NCBI RefSeq assembly: GCF_005222485.1
Contig: NZ_CP029078.1
Location: 5,607,501-5,671,500, forward strand
Direction of reading: 5' to 3'
From: Streptomyces griseoviridis
GTDB taxonomy: Bacteria > Actinomycetota > Actinomycetes > Streptomycetales > Streptomycetaceae
DNA: 64,000 nt
Within the stretch, counting starts at the first letter, position 1. Each line of letters starts with the position of its first letter. Positions 30,931 through 39,982 of the stretch are shown piece by piece. The notes under the pieces are model-generated. The model saw nothing but the letters and a program-made list of their open reading frames with translations. It was not told the DNA's origin and made no database searches. The position numbers and the translations under genes were made by a program.

Positions 30931-30963
30931 CCGGTCAGGATGGCACGCGGGACGGTGCCTGGC

Positions 30964-31593
30964 TCAGGAATTCGGGGCGGGCGGCGGGTGGGCGCAGCCG
31001 TCGAGGGCGCGGTCCACGAGGTCGGTGAGGTCGTCCCGGAACCCGTGCTCCGCCCAGTACAGCGGGACCTCCATCAGACCGCCGAGCAGGGACATGGTGA
31101 AGACCCTGACCTCCAGGCGGTCCTGGCCCTGGCCCGCGCGTTCGGCGACGGCCTCGGAGAGCAGGTGGCCGGTGGCCGACACCGTCTCCAGGAGCCGGGC
31201 GCGGACGGCGGGCACCTCGGCGAGCAGCCGGCCGCGCAGCCGGGTCACCTCGGGCCCTTCGGCGGTGCCGAGGTCGACGGCGGTGCGCAGCACGTGCCGC
31301 AGCGAGGTCTGCCACGGCTCGTCGGCGGGACGCGCCCGCAGCGCGTCGAGGAGCCGCCCGGCGTGCTCGTGGGGCAGGACGATGTCCTCCTTGCCCGCGA
31401 AGTACCGCGACACCGTCGAGGGGGACACCTCGGCCAGGGCGGCGATCTGCTCGATCGTCGTGGCGTCGTAGCCCTGCCGCTCGATCAGCGCGTACGCGGC
31501 CGAGCGGATCGCCTCCCTGGTCTTGATCTTCTTCCGCTCGCGCAGGCCCGGCCGGGGGCGGTCGGTGGGGGCTGTGGGGTGCGCGGCGGTCAT
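30964..31593 (-). CDS. TetR family regulator
   Basis: A 209-residue regulator starting at ATG 31593. The helix-turn-helix (REAIRSAAYALIERQGYDATTIEQIAALAEVSPSTVSRYFAGKED) occupies about residues 24-68, preceded by the common RPGLRERKKIKT arm. The C-terminal domain has the usual MftR/TetR_C-like pattern (VRARLLETVSATGHLLSEAVAERAG). It lies downstream of the hemolysin-III gene in the same direction. A TACGG-AA-CCGTA palindrome just before that gene is a possible operator. The ligand is unknown. Confidence 0.85.
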   Translation of the reverse strand: MTAAHPTAPTDRPRPGLRERKKIKTREAIRSAAYALIERQGYDATTIEQIAALAEVSPSTVSRYFAGKEDIVLPHEHAGRLLDALRARPADEPWQTSLRHVLRTAVDLGTAEGPEVTRLRGRLLAEVPAVRARLLETVSATGHLLSEAVAERAGQGQDRLEVRVFTMSLLGGLMEVPLYWAEHGFRDDLTDLVDRALDGCAHPPPAPNS

Positions 31594-31737
31594 GGGGCCA
31601 TTGTCGGGCATCCGGCGTCGGGGGCGGCCACGCCGTGCGGCCACGGAGACGGCCGGGCGGCGGCCGGTGGGCGGGTCGGGGCACGGAAGAGGGCCACGGC
31701 CGCTCGGCCGTGGCCCTGACGGGGGAGGGGCGGGCGG

Positions 31738-32451
31738 TCACCCGTGCTGGTACGCCACCAGGGAGATCCCGACGTAGTGGACGACGAACGCGGCCAGCGT
31801 CAGCGAGTGGAAGACCTCGTGGAAGCCGAACCAGCGCGGGGAGGGGTTGGGCCGCTTGATGCCGTAGACGACCCCGCCCGCGCTGTAGAGCAGTCCGCCC
31901 ACGATCACCAGGACGAGGACGGCGATGCCGCCGGTGCGCATGAAGTCGGGCAGGAAGAAGACGGCCGCCCAGCCCATCGCGATGTAGCAGGGGGTGTAGA
32001 GCCAGCGCGGCGCGCCGACCCAGAAGACCCGGAAGGCGATGCCGGCCGCGGCGGCGGCCCAGATGCCCCAGAGCACCGCCTGCCCCTTCGCGCCGGGCAG
32101 CAGCAGCATCGTCAGCGGGGTGTAGGTGCCCGCGATGATCAGGAAGATGTTGGCGTGGTCGAGGCGGCGCAGCACGCCGTCCATCCGCGGACTCCAGTCG
32201 CCCCGGTGGTACAGCGCGCTCACGCCGAAGAGCAGGCACGCCGTGAGGACGTAGATCCCGCAGGCGATCCGGCCCCGGGAGGAGTCGGCGAGGGCGGTCA
32301 GCACCAGTCCGGCGACCAGAACGGCCGGAAACATACCCAGGTGCAGCCAGCCTCGGAGCTTCGGCTTCACCGGGTGCGGCAGGGAGAGCGCGGTGGGACC
32401 GCGGCCGACGGGCGGCTGGTCCGTGGGCGCGTCAGGGGCGGACGCAGTCAT
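31738..32451 (-). CDS. hemolysin III / PAQR family seven-span membrane protein
   Basis: A 237-residue membrane protein from ATG 32451 with seven hydrophobic spans. Family motifs are VSALYHRGDWSPRMDGVLRRLDHANIFLIIAGTYTPL in spans 2-3 (metal-binding His and the RLDH motif), and GFHEVFHSLTLAAFVVHYVG near the C terminus with the remaining His ligands. PAQR proteins are putative zinc-dependent hydrolases; in bacteria the YqfA/hemolysin-III branch affects membrane lipid balance. The name hemolysin is historical. The TetR gene follows it. Start choice is supported by loss of protein-like sequence upstream. Confidence 0.88.
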   Translation of the reverse strand: MTASAPDAPTDQPPVGRGPTALSLPHPVKPKLRGWLHLGMFPAVLVAGLVLTALADSSRGRIACGIYVLTACLLFGVSALYHRGDWSPRMDGVLRRLDHANIFLIIAGTYTPLTMLLLPGAKGQAVLWGIWAAAAAGIAFRVFWVGAPRWLYTPCYIAMGWAAVFFLPDFMRTGGIAVLVLVIVGGLLYSAGGVVYGIKRPNPSPRWFGFHEVFHSLTLAAFVVHYVGISLVAYQHG

Positions 32452-32465
32452 GCCCGCATCGTACC

Positions 32466-32477
32466 TACGGAACCGTA
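32466..32477. promoter_or_regulatory. TACGG-AA-CCGTA palindrome upstream of the hemolysin-III gene
   Basis: An inverted repeat of five bases each side (TACGG/CCGTA) 15 bases before the hemolysin-III start, with a further TTACGG at 32480-32485. TetR-family operators in Streptomyces often have this look. A TetR gene lies directly downstream in the same direction, so autoregulation is plausible. Confidence 0.4.
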
Positions 32478-32485
32478 AGTTACGG

Positions 32486-32815
32486 GTCAACAACGGCTGG
32501 GGCCGACGAAGAGTGGCCATCGTCTCACGGTAGTTGGCGCGGGTGCCCGCCGCGTCAGGGTGGCACCAAGGGACCTTCAGGTGAACCCAACGCGCACGCA
32601 AAGGAACGCTCCGAAACGTTCGGGTACGTGGCGATCCTCACTCCGCTCAAGTGTGAGGCCCTCTGGACAGATGGGCGGACGCGTCGGATGATCAAATGAG
32701 TGCGGTCGGCACCGGATGAGCGCAGAGGGTTCACGTGCAGCGAACCAGCGTGGTGGCATCCGGGTCGCAGCCCCCACGGGGCCTCCAACAAAAAATCCCT
32801 CATCTAGGAGCAATC
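32486..32815. promoter_or_regulatory. 330-bp upstream region of pckG
   Basis: No gene is supported here. The region is less GC-rich than the flanks and contains a GAACG...CGTTC imperfect palindrome near 32606-32622. The ribosome-binding site AGGAG lies at 32806-32810, five bases before the GTG start of pckG. It probably carries regulated promoters for gluconeogenesis, but I cannot assign -10/-35 boxes. Confidence 0.4.
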
Positions 32816-34648
32816 GTGGCGCGCGACAACGCGGCTCCCTCCGTCGTCCCCACCCACCACAAAGAACTGATCTCGTGGGTCAACGAGATCGTCGAACTGA
32901 CCCAGCCGGACCACGTGGTGTGGTGCGACGGATCCGAGAGCGAGTACGAGCGCCTGTGCGGGGAGCTCGTGGCCAAGGGCACCTTCAAGCGGCTCGACCC
33001 GGTCAAGCGCCCCAACTCCTACTACGCGGCCTCCGACCCCACCGACGTCGCGCGGGTCGAGGACCGGACGTTCATCTGCTCCGAGCGGGAGGAGGACGCG
33101 GGTCCCACCAACCACTGGAAGGACCCCGCCGAGATGCGCGAGGTCTTCCGCGGCAAGGAGGGCCGCGGCGGTGTCTTCCGCGGCTCGATGCGCGGCCGGA
33201 CGATGTACGTCGTCCCCTTCTGCATGGGCCCCCTCGGCTCCCCGCTCTCCGCGCTCGGCGTCGAGATCACCGACTCGGCCTACGTCGCCGTCTCGATGCG
33301 CACCATGACCCGCATGGGCCAGGCCGTCCTGGACGAACTGGGCACGGACGGGTTCTTCGTCAAGGCCGTCCACACCCTCGGCGCCCCCCTCCAGGAGGGC
33401 GAGGCCGACGTGCCGTGGCCGTGCAACCCGACCAAGTACATCTCGCACTTCCCCGAGAGCCGCGAGATCTGGTCCTACGGCTCCGGCTACGGCGGCAACG
33501 CCCTGCTCGGCAAGAAGTGCTACGCCCTGCGGATCGCCTCCGTCATGGCCCGCGACGAGGGCTGGCTCGCCGAGCACATGCTGATCCTCAAGCTGACGCC
33601 GCCGCGCGGCGAGTCCCGGTACGTCGCCGCCGCCTTCCCGAGCGCCTGCGGCAAGACGAACCTCGCCATGCTGGAGCCCACCGTCCCCGGCTGGACCGTC
33701 GAGACCATCGGCGACGACATCGCCTGGATGCGGTTCGGTGCGGACGGCCGCCTCTACGCCATCAACCCCGAGGCCGGGTTCTTCGGCGTCGCGCCCGGCA
33801 CCGGCGAGCACACCAACGCCAACGCGATGAAGACCCTCTGGGGCAACTCCGTCTTCACCAACGTCGCCCTCACCGACGACAACGACGTCTGGTGGGAGGG
33901 CATGACGGAGCAGACCCCCGAGCACCTCACCGACTGGAAGGGCAACGACTGGACGCCCGCCGACGGCGTCCCGGCCGCCCACCCCAACGCCCGCTTCACG
34001 GTGCCAGCCGCCCAGTGCCCGACCATCGCGCCCGAGTGGGAGGACCCCAGGGGCGTGCCGATCTCCGCGATCCTCTTCGGCGGTCGCCGCGCCTCCGCCG
34101 TCCCGCTGGTCACCGAGTCCTTCGACTGGAACCACGGCGTCTTCCTCGGCGCCAACGTGGCCTCGGAGAAGACCGCAGCCGCCGAGGGCAAGGTCGGCGA
34201 GCTGCGCCGCGACCCGTTCGCCATGCTGCCGTTCTGCGGCTACAACATGGGCGACTACATGGGCCACTGGATCGACGTCGCCAAGGGCAAGGACCAGGCG
34301 AAGCTCCCGAAGATCTACTACGTCAACTGGTTCCGCAAGAACGACGCGGGCCAGTTCGTGTGGCCGGGCTTCGGCGAGAACAGCCGCGTCCTGAAGTGGA
34401 TCGTCGACCGCCTCGACGGCCGCGCGGAGGGCGTCGAGACCCCGATCGGCGTGCTGCCCGCGCCGGGCGCCCTGGACACCGACGGCCTCGAACTGCCCGA
34501 CGAAGACCTGGAGTTCCTGCTCACCGTGGACCAGGAGATCTGGCGCGAGGAGGCCGCCCTGATCCCCGGCCACCTCGACACCTTCGGCGAGCACACCCCG
34601 AAGGAGCTGTGGGACGAGTACCGCGCGCTGGTGCGGCGCCTGGGCTGA
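32816..34648 (+). CDS. pckG: phosphoenolpyruvate carboxykinase (GTP)
   Basis: A 610-residue enzyme converting oxaloacetate and GTP to PEP, GDP and CO2 at the entry to gluconeogenesis. The P-loop-like [14 protein letters not shown] lies near residues 273-286, the metal-binding TIGDDIAWM follows, and the substrate loops [25 protein letters not shown] and [19 protein letters not shown] are all typical of GTP-type [17 protein letters not shown] and [19 protein letters not shown] complete the nucleotide pocket. The GTG at 32816 follows AGGAG at five bases; the longer frame from 32735 has no such signal. Length is normal. Flanked downstream by strong hairpins. Confidence 0.97.
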   Translation: MARDNAAPSVVPTHHKELISWVNEIVELTQPDHVVWCDGSESEYERLCGELVAKGTFKRLDPVKRPNSYYAASDPTDVARVEDRTFICSEREEDAGPTNHWKDPAEMREVFRGKEGRGGVFRGSMRGRTMYVVPFCMGPLGSPLSALGVEITDSAYVAVSMRTMTRMGQAVLDELGTDGFFVKAVHTLGAPLQEGEADVPWPCNPTKYISHFPESREIWSYGSGYGGNALLGKKCYALRIASVMARDEGWLAEHMLILKLTPPRGESRYVAAAFPSACGKTNLAMLEPTVPGWTVETIGDDIAWMRFGADGRLYAINPEAGFFGVAPGTGEHTNANAMKTLWGNSVFTNVALTDDNDVWWEGMTEQTPEHLTDWKGNDWTPADGVPAAHPNARFTVPAAQCPTIAPEWEDPRGVPISAILFGGRRASAVPLVTESFDWNHGVFLGANVASEKTAAAEGKVGELRRDPFAMLPFCGYNMGDYMGHWIDVAKGKDQAKLPKIYYVNWFRKNDAGQFVWPGFGENSRVLKWIVDRLDGRAEGVETPIGVLPAPGALDTDGLELPDEDLEFLLTVDQEIWREEAALIPGHLDTFGEHTPKELWDEYRALVRRLG

Positions 34649-34665
34649 CCCCGTCCCGCGAGACT

Positions 34666-34765
34666 CCGCGGCCGGCCCGGATGTGCCCTGACCAGCGATC
34701 GTCACGGCCGGCCGCGGTGCACCACCCGAAGACCGGCGAGGCCCCGTACAACGGCGTGCGGGGCC
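34666..34765. terminator. two hairpins after pckG
   Basis: A perfect 12-bp inverted repeat, CCGCGGCCGGCC at 34666-34677 and GGCCGGCCGCGG at 34706-34717, has a 28-base loop. A second, GGCCCCG at 34740-34746 and CGGGGCC at 34759-34765, follows. Together they probably terminate pckG. The rest of the 300-bp gap to 34950 shows no gene. Confidence 0.6.
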
Positions 34766-34949
34766 CGGGGCCGTCGCCGGGGTTCCCGTCCGCCCCGACG
34801 GGACCCCGGTGGCGGCCCTTCGCCCGTGCCCGCCCACGCCGCCGGGTCGGGGCAACGCGCCCCGCGCGGCGGTGAGTTCGGCGGGTCCTCCGGCCGCGAT
34901 CGGAAAAAAGAGGGACGACGGTTCCGTGCGTGGCCGCCATGATGGGCGG

Positions 34950-35495
34950 ATGGGCGACGAGGTGCCGATCAGCGACGAGGAGCGCCGGCTGCTGGCCGGC
35001 TGGGCCGCCGACTGCGCCGAACGGGTGCTGCCGCTGTTCGAGAAGGCGGCTCCCGGCGACCCGCGTCCGCGTGCCGCGCTCGACGCGGTCCGGCTCTACG
35101 TGCGCGACGGGCGGCGGACCGGCGCGCTGCGGTCGGTGGCCTGGGCGGCGCAGAAGGCGGCGGGCGAGGCCGGGGACCCGGCGGCCGCCGCGGCGGCCCG
35201 CGCCGCCTGCTGCGCGGCGGCGACCCCGTATCTGCATCCGCTGGCCACCCCGCACCAGTCGCGGCACATCCTGGCGCCCGCCGTCCACGCGGCCCGCGCC
35301 CGCGACCTGGCGCACGGGCGGGGAGCGGCGACGGAGGCGGGGGACGACGAGATCCGCGACGCGATCGAGCGGTGCCCCGCGCCGGTCCGTGAGCTGCTCT
35401 CCCGGATGCCGCCGCGGAATCCGGGCCGCGGTCGCCCGGACACGCTCTACCACCGGCTGGACGGCGCGCTGCGGGGCCGAGACCCGCGCCGGTGA
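34950..35495 (+). CDS. putative immunity protein of the Imm5-like family
   Basis: A 181-residue, Ala-rich helical protein. The pattern ISDEERRLLAGWAADCAERVLPLFE, DPRPRAALDAVRLYVRDG, ALRSVAWAAQKAAGEA, YLHPLATPHQSRHILAPAVHAARARDLA and a short C-terminal YHRLDGALRG matches what I remember of a common actinobacterial family annotated as putative immunity protein (Imm5-like). That label comes from association with polymorphic toxins elsewhere; no toxin gene is next to it here. ATG 34950 is preferred over upstream codons in the open frame, where the sequence looks non-coding. Function is unproven. Confidence 0.65.
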   Translation: MGDEVPISDEERRLLAGWAADCAERVLPLFEKAAPGDPRPRAALDAVRLYVRDGRRTGALRSVAWAAQKAAGEAGDPAAAAAARAACCAAATPYLHPLATPHQSRHILAPAVHAARARDLAHGRGAATEAGDDEIRDAIERCPAPVRELLSRMPPRNPGRGRPDTLYHRLDGALRGRDPRR

Positions 35496-35564
35496 GGGTG
35501 GCGCCCGGTGCGCGTGCCGTACGGCGCGCGCGAACCGGGGCCGTCGGGGGAGACCCGGGTGGGG

Positions 35565-35981
35565 TCAGCGGGCGGCGAGGGCCTGCGGGTGCAGGGCCGC
35601 CGCGTGGGCGTCGATGCGTTCGGCGGAGAGGATGGCCGCCGCCGTGTCCGCGCGGGACGCCGCCACGACCAGGGCCCGTCCGGCGAGCGCCTGCGCCCGC
35701 TGGTGGAGCACGGTCGGGTCGAGGGCGTCCGCGGGGGCGGTGAGCCTGGCCGGTGCGGGTCCTCCGCGCAGCCGGGCGACCTGCCCGGCGAGCCGGTCCG
35801 CCGCCGTGTCCAGCTCGGTGGACGGGGCGCTCGCGCGCAGCTCGTCGGTGACGGCCAGCAGCGCCGCGAGGTGCCCCGCGAGCTGGATGTCCAGCTCCTC
35901 CTCGCGGGAGCGGTGCGGGAAGTCGGAGGGCCTGCCGGCCGTCGTGCTGTGGACCGACTTGGTGCGGATCGGTTCGTACAT
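35565..35981 (-). CDS. conserved helical protein of unknown function
   Basis: A 138-residue protein with a clear GGAGG ribosome-binding site before ATG 35981. It begins MYEPIRTKSVHSTTAGRPSD and contains EEELDIQLAGHLAALLAVTDELRA, then Ala/Leu-rich helices (RLAGQVARLRGG, LHQRAQALAGRALVVAASRAD) with AAILSAERIDAHAAALHP near the end. The heptad-like spacing suggests a helical bundle or coiled coil. No signal or membrane span. I do not recognise a functional family, though it looks conserved in Streptomyces near pckG. Confidence 0.7.
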   Translation of the reverse strand: MYEPIRTKSVHSTTAGRPSDFPHRSREEELDIQLAGHLAALLAVTDELRASAPSTELDTAADRLAGQVARLRGGPAPARLTAPADALDPTVLHQRAQALAGRALVVAASRADTAAAILSAERIDAHAAALHPQALAAR

Positions 35982-36083
35982 GGGACGGCCTCCAGTGCGG
36001 TGACAGGAAACCATCCTAGCTTAGATTTCGTCTAAAGTTATGCGCTTCACAAAGCCGGACCGCTCACCTACGGAGCGTGAGAC

Positions 36084-37295
36084 TCACGGCTGGCCGTAGC
36101 CGTCGAGGAAGTGCGCGATCCGCCCGACCGCGTCCCGCAGGTCCCCGACCGACGGCAGGGTGACGACCCGGAAGTGGTCGGGCTCCGGCCAGTTGAAGCC
36201 GGTGCCCTGGACGACCATGATCTTCTCGCGGCGCAGCAGGTCGAGCGCCATCCGCCGGTCGTCCTTGATCTTGAACGTCTTCGGGTCGAGCCGCGGGAAG
36301 AGGTACAGCGCCCCCTTCGGCCGCACGCAGGTCACGCCCGGGATCTGGGTCAGCAGCTCGTAGGCGGTGTCGAGCTGCTCCTTCAGCCGGCCGCCGGGCA
36401 GCACCAGGTCGTCGATGGTCTGGCGCCCGCTGAGCGCGGCGACCACGCCGTGCTGGCCCGGCATGTTGGCGCACAATCGCATGTTCGCCAGGATCGTCAG
36501 GCCCTCGATGTAGGAGTCGGCGTGCGCGCGCGGCCCGGAGATCGCCATCCAGCCGACCCGGTAGCCGGCCACCCGGTACGCCTTCGACATGCCGTTGAAG
36601 GTGAGGGTGAGCAGGTCGGGGGCGACCTTGGCGGTCGGGGTGTGGGTGGCGCCGTCGTAGAGGATCTTGTCGTAGATCTCGTCGGAGCAGACCAGCAGGT
36701 TGTGCCGGCGGGCGATGTCGGTGAGCCCCTTGAGGACCGTCTCGTCGTACACCGCGCCCGTGGGGTTGTTGGGGTTGATGATGACGATCGCCTTGGTGCG
36801 GTCGGTGACCTTGCGCTCGACGTCCGCGAGGTCGGGCATCCAGTCGGACTGCTCGTCGCAGCGGTAGTGGACGGCGGTGCCGCCGGAGAGCGAGACGGCG
36901 GCCGTCCACAGGGGGTAGTCGGGGGCGGGGACGAGGACCTCGTCGCCGTCGTCGAGCAGGCCCTGCATGGCCATCACGATCAGCTCGGAGACGCCGTTGC
37001 CGACGAAGACGTGCTCGACGTCGGTCTCGATGCCGAGGGTCTGGTTGTGCATGACGACCGCGCGACGGGCGGCCAGCAGTCCCTTCGCGTCGCCGTAGCC
37101 GTGGGCGGTGGAGACGTTGCGGAGGATGTCCTCCAGGATCTCCGGGGGGCACTCGAAGCCGAACGCGGCCGGGTTGCCGGTGTTCAGCTTGAGGATGCGG
37201 TGACCGGCCGCTTCCAGCCGCATCGCCTCATCGAGGACCGGCCCGCGGATCTCGTAACAGACGTTGGAGAGCTTGGTCGACTGGATCACCTGCAT
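36084..37295 (-). CDS. pyridoxal-phosphate aminotransferase, AlaA/alanine transaminase-like
   Basis: A 403-residue class I/II aminotransferase. The PLP fold is clear: KLNTGNPAAFGFECP at the N terminus, GNGVSELIVMAMQGLL, VPAPDYPLWTAAV, INPNNPTGAVYDE with the ring-contact Asn, SDEIYDKILYDG with the Asp/Tyr, and FNGMSKAYRVAGYRVGW with the catalytic Lys and phosphate-binding Arg. GTGFNWPEPDHFRVVTLP carries the substrate carboxylate Arg. The sequence is closest in memory to AlaA/YfbQ alanine transaminases (pyruvate plus glutamate to alanine plus 2-oxoglutarate). ATG 37295 is followed by the typical QSTKLSNVCYEIRGPV. The substrate could differ. Confidence 0.9.
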   Translation of the reverse strand: MQVIQSTKLSNVCYEIRGPVLDEAMRLEAAGHRILKLNTGNPAAFGFECPPEILEDILRNVSTAHGYGDAKGLLAARRAVVMHNQTLGIETDVEHVFVGNGVSELIVMAMQGLLDDGDEVLVPAPDYPLWTAAVSLSGGTAVHYRCDEQSDWMPDLADVERKVTDRTKAIVIINPNNPTGAVYDETVLKGLTDIARRHNLLVCSDEIYDKILYDGATHTPTAKVAPDLLTLTFNGMSKAYRVAGYRVGWMAISGPRAHADSYIEGLTILANMRLCANMPGQHGVVAALSGRQTIDDLVLPGGRLKEQLDTAYELLTQIPGVTCVRPKGALYLFPRLDPKTFKIKDDRRMALDLLRREKIMVVQGTGFNWPEPDHFRVVTLPSVGDLRDAVGRIAHFLDGYGQP

Positions 37296-37321
37296 GTCTG
37301 GGAGCTTACGGCCCGGTAACG

Positions 37322-37354
37322 CACCTCGCGTCGTGTTTTCCGCCACGCGAGGTG
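37322..37354. promoter_or_regulatory. 9-bp inverted repeat in the divergent region before the aminotransferase
   Basis: CACCTCGCG and CGCGAGGTG, separated by 15 bases that include a TTTT run, lie 27 bases upstream of the aminotransferase start and before the divergent protease gene. It may be an operator, or a structured leader. No regulator gene is adjacent. Confidence 0.4.
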
Positions 37355-37526
37355 TCCGCGGCCCGGAGCGGGCCCTCTCCGCCGGGTCCGGATATGACGG
37401 GTTCACGCCAGCTATGTGACCGGAAACCGCGCCTTGTCCCACCCCCTCGTCACCACAACAATGCACATGACAATTCCGGGGTGGCCGGACGATCTCCGGC
37501 CGCCCGCGTCCACGAGGGGACCCCAC

Positions 37527-38351
37527 ATGCGCAAGCCTCTCCTTGCCGCGCTCGCCACCCTGGCCGTCGCCGGGGCCACCGTGGCACCCGCGGTCGCCGC
37601 ACCACAGGCCGCGGCAGTGACCGTCGACTTCGCCGGCATCGTCTCGCTCAGCAACTGTTCCGGCTCGGTCATCCGCTTCCCCGGCTCCACGGACACCGCG
37701 CCCGCGCTGGTGATGACCAACGGCCACTGCCTGGAGACCGGCTTCCCGAGCGCGGGCCAGGTCATCACGGGCCAGTCGTCGAGCCGCACCTTCGGGCTGC
37801 TGAACTCGGCGGGCACCACCGTCGCCACGCTCCGCGCCAACCAGGTCCTCTACTCGACCATGACCGACACGGACGTGACGATCTACCGCACCACCACCAC
37901 CTACGCGGCGATCAAGAGCGCGTACGGGATCAGCCCGCTCACCCTCAGCGCCACCCACCCGACCGCGGGTACCGCCATCAAGGTCGTCTCCGGGTACTGG
38001 AAGACGATCTACAGCTGCAACATCGACGGGTTCGTCTACCGCCTCAAGGAGGGCAGCTGGACCTGGAAGGACTCGGTCCGCTACACCTCCGCCTGCAACA
38101 CCATCGGCGGCACCTCGGGCTCCCCGGTGATCGACACCAGCACCGGGCAGGTCGTCGCCGTCAACAACACGGGCAACGAGGACGGCGCGAGCTGCACGGT
38201 CAACAACCCGTGCGAGGTCGACGCGAACGGCACGGTGACCGTCCGCAAGGGCATCAACTACGCCGAGGAGACCTACAACATCCCCGCCTGCTTCACCTCG
38301 GCCAACGCGCTGAACCTCAGCGCCGCCGCCTGCACCCTGCCCAAGCCGTAG
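37527..38351 (+). CDS. secreted trypsin-like serine protease
   Basis: A 274-residue exported S1-family protease. MRKPLLAALATLAVAGATVAPAVAA is a signal peptide. The catalytic His is in VMTNGHC (about residue 66), the Asp in DTDVTIY (about 116) and the Ser in GGTSGSPV (about 198). Paired cysteines suggest disulfides (SNCSGS, GHC, YSCN, SACN, SCTVNNPC, PACF, AACT). No propeptide is evident, unlike the chymotrypsin-type Streptomyces proteases. ATG 37527 has GAGGGG upstream. It stands alone, divergent from the aminotransferase gene and convergent with the D-aminoacylase gene. Confidence 0.87.
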   Translation: MRKPLLAALATLAVAGATVAPAVAAPQAAAVTVDFAGIVSLSNCSGSVIRFPGSTDTAPALVMTNGHCLETGFPSAGQVITGQSSSRTFGLLNSAGTTVATLRANQVLYSTMTDTDVTIYRTTTTYAAIKSAYGISPLTLSATHPTAGTAIKVVSGYWKTIYSCNIDGFVYRLKEGSWTWKDSVRYTSACNTIGGTSGSPVIDTSTGQVVAVNNTGNEDGASCTVNNPCEVDANGTVTVRKGINYAEETYNIPACFTSANALNLSAAACTLPKP

Positions 38352-38361
38352 CCGGGCGCGG

Positions 38362-39972
38362 CTACCGGGGGGTGCGGCGGACCGAGCGGCCCGCCAGGAC
38401 GTCGGTGCGGCGGCCGTCCTCGATCACGGGACGGCCGTCCACCAGGACGTGCGGGATGCCCACCGGCAGGGTGCGCGGCCGCTCGAAGGTGGACCCCGCC
38501 GCGACCGTCGCCGGGTCGAACAGGACCAGGTCGGCGCGGTAGCCCTCGCGCACCAGGCCCCGGTCGGGCAGCCGCAGCCTGGCCGCGGGCCGCGACGTCA
38601 GACGGGCCACGCACTCCTCCAGCGAGAGGACGCCCAACTCCCGTACGTAGTGGCCGAGATAGCGCGGGAAGGTGCCGTACGCGCGCGGGTGCGGCTTGCT
38701 GCCCTGGAGGATGCCGTCCGAGCCGCCGGTGTGCACCGGGTGCCGCATGATCGCCCGGACGTTCTCCTCGTGGCCGACGTGCTGGAGGATCGTCGGGCCG
38801 AGCCGGTCCTCGACGAGCAGCCGGCGCGCCGTCGTCCACGGGGACTCGCCGCGCAGGTCGGCCGACTCCTGGACGGTGCGGCCCACGTACGGCGCCAGCG
38901 CCTCGCTGCCCACGCCCGAGATCTCCACGGTGTCCCACTCGATGGGCACACCGTGGCAGCCGTCGGCGCCGACCACCTCCAGATCGTGGCGGATCCGCTC
39001 GGCCGCCGCCGGGTCGGCCAGCCGCCGCAGGATCGCCTCGGGGCCGCCCTCGCTCGCCCAACTGGGCAGCATCGCCACCAGGGTGGTGCAGCCCGGGGTG
39101 TACGGGTAGGTGTCGAGGCTGATGTCCGCGCCCGCCGCGAGAGCGGTGTCCAGCAGGGCGAGGAGTTCGGGCGCGCGGCCCTTGTTCACCCCGAAGTTCA
39201 TCGTGGCGTGCGCCAGATGGAGGGCGCAGCCCGCCTCCCGGGTCAGCGCCACCATCTCCTCGTACGCCTCCAGGGCGCCCGCGCCGTAGGAGCGGTGGTG
39301 CGGGCAGTAGTAGCCGCCGTAGGACGCCACCACCCGGCACAGCTCGGTGAGTTCGGCGTCCCGTGCGTACATGCCGGGCGTGTAGGTGAGCCCCGACGAC
39401 AGGCCGACCGCGCCCTGTTCGAGGCCCTCCGCGACCAGGGCGCGCATCCGCTCCAGCTCGGCGGGGGTCGCCGCGCGGTCCTCCCAGCCGACGGCCAGCA
39501 TCCGGACCGTGCCCTGCGGGATCAGATAGGCCGCGTTGACCGCGATGCCCCGGTCGAGGCGGTCGAGGTACTCGCCGACCGACCGCCAGTCGAAGTCGAT
39601 GTCGTCGCCCGAGCCGTTCCAGCCGGTGATGGTGGAGCGCACCTCGGCGAGGGTGCGGTCGTCGACGGGCGCGTACGAGAGACCGTCCTGGCCGAGGACT
39701 TCGAGGGTGACGCCCTGCGCGGCCTTGGCGCTGTGGTCGGGGTCGCGCAGCAGGGCCAGGTCGCTGTGCGCGTGCATGTCGATGAAGCCGGGCGACAGGA
39801 CCAGGCCCGCCGCGTCCAACTCCCGCCGCGCGCCCGGCCGTCGGCGGCCCGCCGCGGCCGCCTCACGGACGATCTCGACGATCCGCCCCTGGTCGACCAC
39901 CACATCGGCGCGGTACGACGGGCCACCGCCGCCGTCCACGACGTCGGCGCCCCTGATGACGAGTTCCCGCAC
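38362..39972 (-). CDS. N-acyl-D-amino-acid deacylase (D-aminoacylase)
   Basis: A 536-residue amidohydrolase. Metal-binding HxH is in PGFIDMHAHSDLALL (about residues 62-76). EVLGQDGLSYAPV, the HHRSYGAGALEAYEEMVALTREAG segment, HLAHATMN, DTYPYTPGCTTL and HTGGSDGILQGSKPHPRAYG supply the other ligands and the catalytic Asp. These enzymes free D-amino acids from N-acyl forms. GTG 39972 follows AGGAGG. The next upstream gene in the same direction encodes a D-serine deaminase-like enzyme ten bases away, so the two form an operon that would convert N-acyl-D-amino acids to keto acids. Confidence 0.92.
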   Translation of the reverse strand: MRELVIRGADVVDGGGGPSYRADVVVDQGRIVEIVREAAAAGRRRPGARRELDAAGLVLSPGFIDMHAHSDLALLRDPDHSAKAAQGVTLEVLGQDGLSYAPVDDRTLAEVRSTITGWNGSGDDIDFDWRSVGEYLDRLDRGIAVNAAYLIPQGTVRMLAVGWEDRAATPAELERMRALVAEGLEQGAVGLSSGLTYTPGMYARDAELTELCRVVASYGGYYCPHHRSYGAGALEAYEEMVALTREAGCALHLAHATMNFGVNKGRAPELLALLDTALAAGADISLDTYPYTPGCTTLVAMLPSWASEGGPEAILRRLADPAAAERIRHDLEVVGADGCHGVPIEWDTVEISGVGSEALAPYVGRTVQESADLRGESPWTTARRLLVEDRLGPTILQHVGHEENVRAIMRHPVHTGGSDGILQGSKPHPRAYGTFPRYLGHYVRELGVLSLEECVARLTSRPAARLRLPDRGLVREGYRADLVLFDPATVAAGSTFERPRTLPVGIPHVLVDGRPVIEDGRRTDVLAGRSVRRTPR

Positions 39973-39982
39973 GGCCTGCCTC